In this document: positions 1 to 5,293 of the stretch, in pieces | Layout of the letters: the number at the start of each line of letters is the position of its first letter | How positions within the stretch are numbered: position 1 is the stretch's first letter | Assembly (NCBI GenBank): GCA_032111745.1 | Contig: JAULUH010000133.1 | Location: forward strand, 1-10,504 | DNA: 10,504 bases | Reading direction: 5' to 3' | Origin: JAULUH01 sp032111745 | Lineage (GTDB): Bacteria; Chloroflexota; Anaerolineae; JAAEKA01 | Program-made: the position numbers and the translations under genes | The notes under the pieces: model-generated | What the model was told of the DNA's origin: nothing | The model's input: the letters and a program-made list of their open reading frames with translations, nothing else | Database searches by the model: none

Positions 1-23
1 CAACAAAAGTGTCAGGTAGCTAG

Positions 24-752
24 TTTGAAGACTACTGGTCGCAGGAACCGAAGAATTTCCCTGGCGAACCGTCTACCCAGTGGAGTGATCTTCAATTGGA
101 CGGGATCGACGCGAAAGTGACCTTTTATCCTCACAGCTCGTCCGACGCGGCCTTGGGGCAGATCGCCGACGACATCGGCAACAATACCAGCTCGAGTCTT
201 TTCTATTCACTGGCTTTTCTCTACCAAACCCCGGGGCCGATTCTGGACGCGATCAAGAAGGTCTCGGAAAGTGATGATCTGTTCGTCTACGGCGTATCAG
301 ATCGCAAAGTCGGCGGCCTTGTTCTGCAAAAGCCGGACGGTAACGTGTCACCCGTCTATCCCTCTGCGCTGACCAAGAACGTGCCGCCGCCGTTCTCGAA
401 GGAGCCAACCGGTGGCGGCGGCGTTCATCTGCATCACAAATTCGTCGTCATCGATTTCGACAAGCCAACCGCCCGGGTCTATCTCGGATCGTACAATTTC
501 TCATCATCGGCCGACATTAAGAACGGGGAGAACCTGCTCCTGATTCGCGACCGCCGAGTCGCAGTTTCATACATGGTTGAGGCATTGACGTTATTTGATC
601 ACTACCATTTCAGAGTAGCTCAACAGGATGCCAAGAAGGCCAGGAAAGAATTCGTTCTGGCCAAGCCGCCGCGAACCGCCGGGGAAGAGCCTTGGTGGGC
701 CGAGGACTATGCGGATGCTCGGAAGATTCGCGATCGTGAACTCTTCGCGTAG
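24..752 (+). pseudogene. Phospholipase D-like domain protein, C-terminal half (5'-truncated or interrupted)
   Basis: The reading frame is open from 24 to the TAG at 750-752. It carries one clear HKD motif: H113, K115 and D120 counted from the TTG at 96, followed by a YLGSYNFSS stretch and GENLLL, as in PLD-superfamily nucleases and phospholipases, where two HKD motifs form one active site around a phosphohistidine. Only one HKD is present. Residues before the TTG (FEDYWSQEPKNFPGEP) read as natural protein and resemble the linker after a first PLD domain, but a TAG at 21-23 stops the frame and no ATG, GTG or TTG occurs between 24 and 96. Either the gene is disrupted just upstream, there is a sequence error, or a shortened single-HKD protein starts at 96 (218 aa). 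No Shine-Dalgarno is seen before 96. The family assignment is firm; whether the gene is intact is not. Confidence 0.72.
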
Positions 753-792
753 GCGCTCACCCCCTTGCTTCGTATTTGAAACGACACCCTCG

Positions 793-1065
793 CTAGATCG
801 TCGTCACCACTCGTTGCGCCTGCTCCGCGTTAATCGTCCATCCCAAGCGCCGCAAGCCGGCTTCGACCGCTTGCGGCACGGCAGCGAAGCGCTCGACCCG
901 TCCGACCACCGGCTGAATTGGCTTGGATGTGTTGGGCGATGACGTGCGCTGGCGCGCCTTCGAGCGGGCGCTGAACCGGTCGGGGCGGCCGGTGGCGGCC
1001 AGGAAGACCATTTGGTCGCGGTGCGAGGCCTCGGACATGAACTCCAGCGTCATCTGGAACAGCTG
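793..1065 (-). pseudogene. Orphan C-terminal coding fragment, unknown family
   Basis: On the minus strand a frame runs into the stop at 793-795 and ends RRLGWTINAEQAQRVVTTI. Its composition (TLEFMSEASHRDQMVFLAATGRP; VERFAAVPQAVEAGLRRLGW) looks like real protein rather than an antisense shadow, because no convincing gene opposes it between 793 and about 1060. Beyond 1065 the frame lies antisense to the HigA-like fragment and stops making sense, so the similarity break is probably a junction where two unrelated pieces were joined. I do not recognise the family. No proper start is visible. A chance open frame remains possible. Confidence 0.3.
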
Positions 1066-1066
1066 C

Positions 1067-1249
1067 AAGACCCTGTCGAAGATCGTGAACGGCAAGGCGC
1101 GTGTGACGCCGGAGATTGCCGTGCGGCTATCGGTTGCGTTGGGTGGCAGTGCGGAGAGTTGGCTAGGACACCAGGCGGCCTACGATCTCTGGGAGATCGA
1201 ACAACACGGCGATGACCTGCGGGCGGTGCCGTTGCTTGCGGGTGCGTGA
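1067..1249 (+). pseudogene. HigA-type antitoxin, C-terminal fragment
   Basis: From about 1067 the plus frame reads KTLSKIVNGKARVTPEIA, then RLSVALGGSAESWLGHQAAY and DLWEIEQ, ending at a TGA at 1247-1249. This is the second half of the XRE/Cro helix-turn-helix of the HigA (VapI) antidote family, including the hallmark GGSAESWL..QAAYDL segment that follows the DNA-recognition helix. Family members are about 90-110 aa and begin near an HPGE motif; that N-terminal third is missing. The frame is open back to a TTG at 923, but residues encoded before 1067 show no HigA similarity. No HigB-like toxin lies in the 500 bases on either side. Read as a broken addiction-module gene inside an element remnant; fragment identity is confident, function is unlikely. 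Confidence 0.6.
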
Positions 1250-1261
1250 GCCAACAGCGTT

Positions 1262-1376
1262 TTGATAACCTATGGGCGTGCGCGAGGTCTTGCGCCGCAT
1301 GAAGGCCAGGGTCGGCTTCACCGGGCCGACCAACCCGCACGCCTGGTGGCACGCGTTCGCCCGCGATGGATGGTGA
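1262..1376 (+). pseudogene. Tyrosine recombinase (phage integrase/XerD-like) remnant
   Basis: The frame from the ATG at 1272 reads GVREVLRRMKARVGFTGPTN followed by PHAWWHAFARDGW and a stop at 1374-1376. This matches the catalytic-domain signature of tyrosine recombinases, where a GVR..LRRL helix leads into NPHAFRHxFA, the HxxR box. Here the box reads HAWWH: the catalytic Arg is replaced by Trp. A preceding LITYG segment lies in another frame (TTG at 1262), so a one-base slip near the GGG at 1274-1276 would restore LITYGVREVL. The remainder, including the catalytic Tyr, is missing. Clearly inactive. Its place 160 bp past the 3' end of a tRNA gene fits a decayed integrated element. Confidence 0.6.
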
Positions 1377-1455
1377 AGCCTTCAAAGAGGGTGTTTAGGT
1401 CGTCCATTGGCGTTGAGTCCCTAACTGGGTATTTCCAGTCCCTTGCCCGGTACTG

Positions 1456-1484
1456 AAAAGAGAACTCCCGTCGAGAGACGGGAG
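1456..1484 (-). terminator. Rho-independent terminator of tRNA-Met
   Basis: An 8-bp perfect stem (1465-1472 with 1477-1484, GAGA loop on the plus strand) is followed on the minus strand by TTCTCTTTT. It lies about 50 bp past the 3' end of the tRNA, in the right orientation. Confidence 0.7.
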
Positions 1485-1491
1485 CCACTAG

Positions 1492-1525
1492 ATATAGTGC
1501 ACGCCATGGACATTAAGCACTATAT
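1492..1525. repeat. Short inverted repeat beside tRNA-Met
   Basis: ATATAGTGC at 1492-1500 is perfectly inverted at 1517-1525 (GCACTATAT) with a 16-base spacer. It lies between the tRNA 3' end and the terminator, so it could fold in the tRNA precursor. No known function is implied. Confidence 0.5.
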
Positions 1526-1535
1526 ATTGAGTTTA

Positions 1536-1612
1536 TGGTGGCGACGGGTGGGCTCGAACCACCGACCTAGGGATTATGAAGCCCTCGCTCTGGCCGCCTG
1601 AGCTACGTCGCC
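1536..1612 (-). tRNA. tRNA-Met (CAT), elongator type
   Basis: The minus strand folds as a full cloverleaf of 77 nt with CCA encoded at 1538-1536. The acceptor stem is GGCGACG/CGTCGCC, the D stem GCTC/GAGC, the T stem GGTGG/CCACC with a TTCGAGC loop, and the anticodon CAT is opposite 1576-1578 in the loop TTCATAA. The fully paired acceptor and the lack of three GC pairs in the anticodon stem argue for elongator Met rather than initiator; the lysidine-modified Ile(CAT) species cannot be excluded by eye. The anticodon stem (AGGGC/TCCCT) has a C.U mismatch in the pair next to the loop. A consensus promoter lies about 95 bp upstream. Confidence 0.93.
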
Positions 1613-1711
1613 ATATGTGGGGTTTGGGGCTTGCCGTTACACAATATGTAGTGGCATAGATCCGGGGAGTGTTGGCCCTACACGCTGGTGCGTTGGGTCA
1701 ACTACATGGGC

Positions 1712-1740
1712 ATTATATCCGTCTTCGGGTGGTGTGTCAA
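1712..1740 (-). promoter_or_regulatory. Consensus sigma70-type promoter for tRNA-Met
   Basis: On the minus strand, TTGACA (1740-1735) and TATAAT (1717-1712) are separated by exactly 17 bp. Both hexamers match consensus fully. It points toward the tRNA at 1612, leaving a leader of about 90 nt. Confidence 0.85.
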
Positions 1741-1793
1741 ACGTCAATGAGACTGGACATATTCCCCAAGGTCACCAGGGATGGATTCGGGCC

Positions 1794-2264
1794 TCAGTGG
1801 TGAATATTGGGGTTGTCGCAGTGCAGGTGCTCGGCCTGGGCCAGGTTCAACAGGCGGTCATCAGCAGTCACGAAGGTCAGTCCGGCCAAATCGGCGGCTT
1901 CGAGCGCAGAATTGGCCACCAGGGCTGAAGCCAACTGCACTGCGTCATAAGCACGCAGCGGGTGGCGGTCCAATAGGTCGCCGGCCAGAACAACGACGGC
2001 GTTCTCAAGCTCGACGAAGTGATACTGGGTCAACGCATGATCTGCTAGCACCCCGATGATGAAGGTGTGGTCATCATCGCTGATAGACGCCTCGCGTCGT
2101 CGCCGAGCCAAGGCGCTGCGCGATTCGACGATGCTCAGACGGGAAATCAAGAGTAAGTGGCCAGCCTCTGGATTAGTCAGAGTTCGGATCCAGTCGCTGC
2201 CTGTCTCGGCTACGTAGCGCTTGATCAGGGCGCTGGTGTCAAGATAATAGATCTGCCGACTCAT
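1794..2264 (-). CDS. PIN-domain ribonuclease toxin (VapC-like)
   Basis: This 156-aa protein has the PIN-domain layout: MSRQIYYLDTSALIKRYVAE at the N-terminus with D9, a conserved E47 after helix 2 (LSIVES), D107 in RAYDAVQLASAL, and D135/D136 in TFVTADDRLL. These acidic residues bind the divalent metal used to cut RNA in VapC toxins, usually tRNA or rRNA, in the cytoplasm. Length is slightly above the usual 130-145 aa. The ATG at 2264 overlaps the stop of the upstream antitoxin gene by four bases (ATGA), indicating translational coupling, and both genes share the promoter at 2614-2642. All four acidic positions are intact, so the toxin is probably active. The RNA target cannot be read from the sequence. 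Confidence 0.9.
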   Translation of the reverse strand: MSRQIYYLDTSALIKRYVAETGSDWIRTLTNPEAGHLLLISRLSIVESRSALARRRREASISDDDHTFIIGVLADHALTQYHFVELENAVVVLAGDLLDRHPLRAYDAVQLASALVANSALEAADLAGLTFVTADDRLLNLAQAEHLHCDNPNIHH

Positions 2265-2575
2265 CTTGCATCCCGCTCAGCGATGATTACTTCAGATAGA
2301 GGCCCGCCGACGGCATAGCGCGCGGCAGTCTCAGCTAGCCGTACGTCCGATCTGGACGTTGAGTCAGGGAAAGCGCTGGGTGCCGTGACCAGGCCGGTGG
2401 CAGTCAGCACCTGCTGCGCCCGATCCAGTTCGCCGGCCGTCTCGATCTGATGGATCACCAATTTGACGCGGGCATGCTCTGGCAGCGAAATTGGGCTAAG
2501 CAAGCGCAGTANNNNNNNNNNTATGCCATGTTCGTAGACAGCGATCGCCGTCGTGTCAGTTGCCATTCTATCCAT
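2261..2575 (-). CDS. AF2212-like (DUF104-type) antitoxin, interrupted by the assembly gap
   Basis: The N-terminus reads TTAIAVYEHGI, then the gap, then LRLLSPISLPEHARVKLVI. This matches the AF2212-like antitoxin family (VYENGVLRPLEPL.LPEGTRV.V), short beta-strand DNA-binding proteins normally paired with PIN toxins. The C-terminal tail would wrap and inhibit the toxin. The ATG at 2575 is chosen because GGAG lies eight bases upstream; a second in-frame ATG at 2566 is possible. The protein reads as 104 aa including four unknown codons from ten Ns at 2512-2521. If the contig ends simply overlap by the shared TA, the protein becomes 100 aa and reads HGILRLLSP, as the family requires. The stop overlaps the toxin start. 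Confidence 0.82.
   Translation of the reverse strand: MDRMATDTTAIAVYEHGIXXXXLRLLSPISLPEHARVKLVIHQIETAGELDRAQQVLTATGLVTAPSAFPDSTSRSDVRLAETAARYAVGGPLSEVIIAERDAR
2512..2521. other. Assembly gap (10 Ns)
   Basis: Ten Ns interrupt the antitoxin gene. The flanks on the minus strand end in GGCATA and resume TACTGCGC, so they share a two-base TA that could be merged. Confidence 0.99.
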
Positions 2576-2613
2576 CGTCTCTGCTCCAAACCGGATGCTT
2601 TGTTGGCAACCCG

Positions 2614-2642
2614 ATTATACCCGTCGAAGGCCCATATGCCAA
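2614..2642 (-). promoter_or_regulatory. Promoter of the antitoxin-toxin operon
   Basis: On the minus strand TTGGCA (2642-2637) and TATAAT (2619-2614) are 17 bp apart. The expected transcript starts near 2607 and has a leader of about 30 nt before the ATG at 2575. Confidence 0.8.
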
Positions 2643-2972
2643 GACAAACTGCGGTGTCAGCCCTGTCGCAGAACCATATCTGTGAGGCGAAGGCGGGGCG
2701 CAGGGGTGAGATTGCTTTGGTGGCCTTTTGCACCCTATGGGCGTTGTGCGTCCTCACGACCGGCGGCCGCCCGGTCATGAAGTATCTGCCAGTTCATGTG
2801 CCGCTGCATACCGCGATCATGAACTATCTGCCGTCATGAACGACGGGGGCACCGTCTGGTGTGGCGGCATGCGACTCGTCTCTTTGGATGCGATAGTCGC
2901 GCTGCCATTCGTGCCCCTACGTCGTGAATAACGTTCGCGGTATGGCGTTCTCGCAATGGCGGGATCCTATAC
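2643..2972. other. Intergenic stretch without a supported gene
   Basis: No frame on either strand here has a recognisable domain or a credible start. Visible content is limited to an imperfect short direct repeat at 2775-2840. Open frames running in from the tRNA-fMet side are tRNA translated by chance. Confidence 0.6.
2775..2840. repeat. Imperfect 42-bp-period direct repeat
   Basis: TCATGAAGTATCTGCC at 2775-2790 recurs with one change as TCATGAACTATCTGCC at 2817-2832, and GTCATGAA follows again at 2833-2840. This is two copies plus a stub, so it is only a minor repeat. Confidence 0.5.
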
Positions 2973-3019
2973 ACCAAATAGCAACAGGCTGACAGTCGTA
3001 GACTGTCAGCCTGTTGCTT
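2973..3019 (-). terminator. Rho-independent terminator of tRNA-fMet
   Basis: A perfect 17-bp stem (2981-2997 with 3001-3017) closes on a three-base loop, and an ACCAAA/TTTGGT pair extends it with a two-base bulge. It begins two bases after the tRNA CCA end. The minus-strand tail TATTTGG is only moderately T-rich, but the position and stem strength fit termination. Confidence 0.7.
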
Positions 3020-3094
3020 TGGTAGCGGGGGCAGGACTCGAACCTGCGGCCTTCGGGTTATGAGCCCGACGAGCTGCCACTGCTCCACCCCGCA
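3020..3094 (-). tRNA. Initiator tRNA-fMet (CAT)
   Basis: The minus strand gives a 75-nt cloverleaf with CCA encoded at 3022-3020. The acceptor GCGGGG/CCCCGC has an unpaired first position (U1 and U72), and the anticodon stem TCGGG/CCCGA contains the three GC pairs that mark initiator tRNAs and place them in the ribosomal P site. The anticodon CAT lies opposite 3060-3062 in loop CTCATAA. The GTGGAGCAG and CGAAGG segments also match bacterial initiators. It has its own consensus promoter at 3107-3135 and a hairpin terminator immediately after it. Confidence 0.95.
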
Positions 3095-3106
3095 TTACTT
3101 CCAGGC

Positions 3107-3135
3107 ATTATACATGACCCGACCCGGCGAGTCAA
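3107..3135 (-). promoter_or_regulatory. Promoter of tRNA-fMet
   Basis: On the minus strand TTGACT (3135-3130) and TATAAT (3112-3107) are 17 bp apart, inside the short gap between the division gene stop at 3143 and the tRNA 5' end at 3094. The start would be about ten bases before the tRNA. Confidence 0.85.
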
Positions 3136-3142
3136 ATCACGG

Positions 3143-3526
3143 CTAGCGGCCGAAGAAGCGGTCCCACCATTGTTGCCAGGCTGGCGCAACGGGCACGGCC
3201 GGGGCCGGCGCGGCCAGGGCCGGCTCCTCAGGCAGGTCCGGCATGCGCACCGCGACCTCGTCCGGGAAGGTCCAACCCAGGTCGACCCGGGCCCGCTCGA
3301 TCACGTACGCGTCCGTCTGCACGTGCTTGAGCCACTCCTGGCTTTCCTGCAGCCATTCTTGCTCCAGCCGAACCTCCGCCTCCCAGCGCGCCACCTCGGC
3401 CTGCAGCTCCCGGTTGGCTACGACCCGGCCGGTGTAGCCAAAACCCAAGAGCACCAGGGCTGCGATGGCCCCCAGGAGTGCCCACTGTCTCGGCGAGAGG
3501 ATGATGCGGCTCGGTCGCTTGACCAC
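3143..3526 (-). CDS. ftsB: FtsB/DivIC-like septum formation initiator protein
   Basis: This 127-aa protein begins with a basic N-terminus, has one membrane segment at about residues 15-31 (WALLGAIAALVLLGFGY), then a heptad-rich helix rich in E, Q, L and W from about 34 to 75, then TDAYVIERARVDLGWTFPDE. That last motif (D.AYVEE.AR..LG) is typical of FtsB/DivIC, a bitopic protein that joins FtsL and FtsQ/DivIB in the divisome and helps switch on septal peptidoglycan synthesis. A Pro/Ala-rich tail ends in WWDRFFGR. The GTG at 3526 is chosen because GGGAG lies about seven bases upstream; longer in-frame starts run into the tRNA-Leu gene and are impossible. It sits between tRNA-Leu and tRNA-fMet on the same strand, behind a hairpin terminator, so its own promoter is not obvious. 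FtsL-type proteins are a less likely alternative. Confidence 0.85.
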   Translation of the reverse strand: MVKRPSRIILSPRQWALLGAIAALVLLGFGYTGRVVANRELQAEVARWEAEVRLEQEWLQESQEWLKHVQTDAYVIERARVDLGWTFPDEVAVRMPDLPEEPALAAPAPAVPVAPAWQQWWDRFFGR

Positions 3527-3545
3527 GGTCCGCTCCCAAGGGCCC

Positions 3546-3578
3546 AAACAATAAATCCCAGATCGTTGTCTGGGATTT
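3546..3578 (-). terminator. Hairpin terminator after tRNA-Leu
   Basis: A 10-bp stem (3553-3562 with 3569-3578, six-base loop) is followed on the minus strand by ATTGTTTGG. It lies between tRNA-Leu and the division gene and could be leaky, since no clear promoter follows. Confidence 0.6.
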
Positions 3579-3591
3579 CGGGCGGGTCCAG

Positions 3592-3675
3592 TGCCGAAGG
3601 TGGGACTTGAACCCACACGGGCTAATGCCCACTACGCCCTGAACGTAGCGCGTCTCCCTGTTCCGCCACTTCGGC
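3592..3675 (-). tRNA. tRNA-Leu (CAG)
   Basis: The minus strand folds as a class II tRNA of 84 nt. The acceptor is GCCGAAG/CTTCGGC with discriminator A, the anticodon stem CTACG/CGTAG holds loop TTCAGGG with anticodon CAG (opposite 3639-3641), the long variable arm is GGGC-ATTA-GCCC, and the T arm is GTGGG/CCCAC. CCA is not encoded, unlike the two Met tRNAs nearby. Confidence 0.95.
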
Positions 3676-3691
3676 ATATGCAGGCCGCCGA

Positions 3692-3752
3692 GAGATCCTT
3701 CGCTGGTGACTCGCCGCCATGTCTGTTGGCCGATCGACCCGCTCAGGATGAC
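3692..3752. repeat. Split copy of a widespread intergenic motif in the tRNA-Leu leader
   Basis: On the minus strand GTCATCCTGAGCG (3752-3740) and AGCGAAGGATCTC (3704-3692) are the two halves of a motif that I recall as contiguous in the intergenic DNA of many bacteria. Here they are separated by 35 bases. Function unknown; the recall-based part needs a search. Confidence 0.35.
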
Positions 3753-3811
3753 TCGTGGGGAGGCCGGAGCTGCCGATGGGCAGCTGGCCCCCTGCGGACT
3801 TCACGAAGCAG

Positions 3812-3840
3812 AGTTTACCACCGGTGGGGGGAAATGTCAA
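3812..3840 (-). promoter_or_regulatory. Promoter of tRNA-Leu
   Basis: On the minus strand TTGACA (3840-3835) and TAAACT (3817-3812) are 17 bp apart, with TGG directly before the -10 (extended -10). It points to tRNA-Leu and leaves a leader of about 130 nt. Confidence 0.8.
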
Positions 3841-3963
3841 ACCCGCTGGCGGCGACAACATCAACCGGCAGCAAACCGAATGCCCTGGCCTATCACACCT
3901 GCCCTGGCGGCCGCTGCCCCGTCATTGCCAAACCGCCATACCACTGGGCAGTATGCCAGAAGA

Positions 3964-3986
3964 CAGAAACTGGCGGACAGTTTCTG
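3964..3986 (-). terminator. Hairpin downstream of the RiPP-like cassette
   Basis: CAGAAACTG at 3964-3972 pairs with CAGTTTCTG at 3978-3986 around a five-base loop. A nearby GAAGACAG can pair instead with CTGTCTTC, giving a competing fold. It lies 30 bp past the stop of the last cassette gene. The minus-strand tail TCTTCTGG is weakly T-rich, so this is a plausible but not certain terminator. Confidence 0.5.
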
Positions 3987-4014
3987 AACAGCCTGTCTTC
4001 CTGCTATCTCACCC

Positions 4015-4236
4015 CTAGTAACCTTTGAAAATATGTATGCACTCCATCACCTCTTCCGTGCAATAACCGACTGTTCCATCAGCATGCTGATAGCATGGAT
4101 ACCGATGCGTCTTTGGCAGACATATCATGGTCGCAGGGACAATCTTGCTGTCTTTCCGACGCGAGCTGCTCAACCGCTGCTGATACGGCTGATTTTTCGC
4201 ACCTAGTGCATAGTCTGCAGTGAATCCAGGTATCAT
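4015..4236 (-). CDS. Candidate RiPP precursor peptide with IPGFTAD leader
   Basis: This 73-aa peptide begins MIPGFTADYALGAKNQPYQQ, has a basic linker (RRKDSK, residues 26-31) and then a C-terminal half with four cysteines (C39, C48, C59, C66) plus several Tyr and His. The start is firm: AAAGGAG lies eight bases before the ATG at 4236; a TTG at 4254 would bury that site. It is the last gene of the cassette, 27 bp after the PatG-type gene. From memory, an IPGFTAEASLY N-terminal motif is shared by many small bacterial proteins with divergent C-termini, the pattern of a conserved leader with a variable core. Codon use is more AT-rich than in the neighbours. Role as substrate of the S8 protease is inferred from context; the cleavage site and product are unknown. 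There is no signal peptide or membrane segment. Confidence 0.7.
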   Translation of the reverse strand: MIPGFTADYALGAKNQPYQQRLSSSRRKDSKIVPATMICLPKTHRYPCYQHADGTVGYCTEEVMECIHIFKGY

Positions 4237-4263
4237 CGAAGTAGCTCCTTTCAAATCCGAATC

Positions 4264-5175
4264 TCAACGACTGAAGTACGGCGCCATGGGGTTGACGATG
4301 AACGGGAACTCCTCTTCAACGTCCACGCGGACGAAGAAGCGGTCGGGTACGTCGGTGGCCCGGTCGGTATACGTGAAAATGACGTCCAGCAGCTTGCGTG
4401 TACTGCTGACTGGTGCAGGATCCACGTCTATGCGAGCCAAAGCCTTGTTCTCCCGGTGGGCCTGGGCTGTCCGCTCGTAGATGCTGGGATAGCGCACAGC
4501 CAGATAATTGAGGGCTCGGTGCTCATCGGTCGCGCCTGCGTTGTCGATCAACAGCGCGGTGCGATCGAGCACTTCCGCAGCCGTCCAGTTGAAGGCGGCT
4601 TCAGCTTCCTGCCCGGACTTCTTTCCTCCCGGCGCTGCTGGCCGCGGGATGGCGCCGAGCAGCGACGCACGGTCAAAGGAGTAAAGCTGGTCGAAGACTG
4701 CGACCCGCAGCGTAAGCACACCGCAAGTCGCCGGCTCGGGGTCGAGCCAGCCAATGACCAGGTCCAGGTCGGTTGGAGCAGGGTCCTCTCGCACTGCTTC
4801 TACCAGCAGACCGAAGTCAGCCGTATCGCGCGGGCGCAGCAGATAGGTCTCCATTCCGCTAATTCGGAACACCCAGCAGATCTGGCGCGCCAAATAGCGG
4901 TTCTCCTGCAGAACCTTCTTCATTACGGCAGCGTTGGTTCCCGTTGCGCCAGACTGCGCTCCGGTTTGAGCGAACTCCTTCTCCACACCGAGGGACGGAA
5001 ATTGAGCCTCTACGCGTCCAAGGGCGTACACGTGGGTTGGCGTGTACGCTGTATCTTGCCTGGCCATGCCATCCCCGCAATTCGGGCACGGGCCGGACCC
5101 TTCTGAGGGCGCTAGATGTGTCGTCTCGTTCAGCCTTTCGTTGCCCGTTAGATCTGCTGCATCCTGCGCTTCCAT
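4264..5175 (-). CDS. Free-standing PatG C-terminal-type domain protein
   Basis: The 303-aa protein has a CPNC motif at residues 30-33, followed by THVYALGRVEAQFPSLGVEK, NRYLARQICWVF, GMETYLLRPRD, a central VFDQLYSFDR, DNAGATDEHRALNYLAVRYP, and near the end DVIFTYTDRATDV and FFVRVDVEEEFPFIV. These segments match the region that follows the subtilisin domain in cyanobactin maturation enzymes of the PatG type. The oxidase and protease domains of PatG are absent, so the domain is encoded alone. Its biochemical role is not established, even in PatG; substrate or partner recognition is a guess. The start at 5175 has AAGGAGAG upstream with good spacing. An in-frame ATG at 5289 would add 38 residues and abut the CxxC gene, with a weaker AGAGG site. 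Third gene of the cassette. Confidence 0.82.
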   Translation of the reverse strand: MEAQDAADLTGNERLNETTHLAPSEGSGPCPNCGDGMARQDTAYTPTHVYALGRVEAQFPSLGVEKEFAQTGAQSGATGTNAAVMKKVLQENRYLARQICWVFRISGMETYLLRPRDTADFGLLVEAVREDPAPTDLDLVIGWLDPEPATCGVLTLRVAVFDQLYSFDRASLLGAIPRPAAPGGKKSGQEAEAAFNWTAAEVLDRTALLIDNAGATDEHRALNYLAVRYPSIYERTAQAHRENKALARIDVDPAPVSSTRKLLDVIFTYTDRATDVPDRFFVRVDVEEEFPFIVNPMAPYFSR

Positions 5176-5293
5176 GAAACGATCTCTCCTTCTGGCTTGC
5201 TGGAGGCTTGCGCTCTGGGGATACGACTTGCTTGCTCTTTGAAGCGCATGGGACGCATTCCAGCCGGGCGTGCGCGAAGTGTCTGGCATCTGG

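Noticed and set aside
1250..1620. Direct repeat of the tRNA-Met 3' end as an attachment site
   Set aside because: No second copy of the tRNA 3' segment is visible on either side of the recombinase remnant within the window.
2834..3088. An 84-codon minus-strand open frame with GLITRRPQVRVLPP
   Set aside because: It is the initiator tRNA gene and its terminator read as protein.
3526..3616. Longer N-terminus for the FtsB-like protein
   Set aside because: The extra codons come from the tRNA-Leu gene and the hairpin terminator, and the GTG at 3526 has a good ribosome site.
4079..4267. Alternative 62-codon minus-strand frame over the precursor
   Set aside because: It lacks the AAAGGAG-ATG arrangement and the IPGFTA motif, and it overlaps the precursor in another frame.
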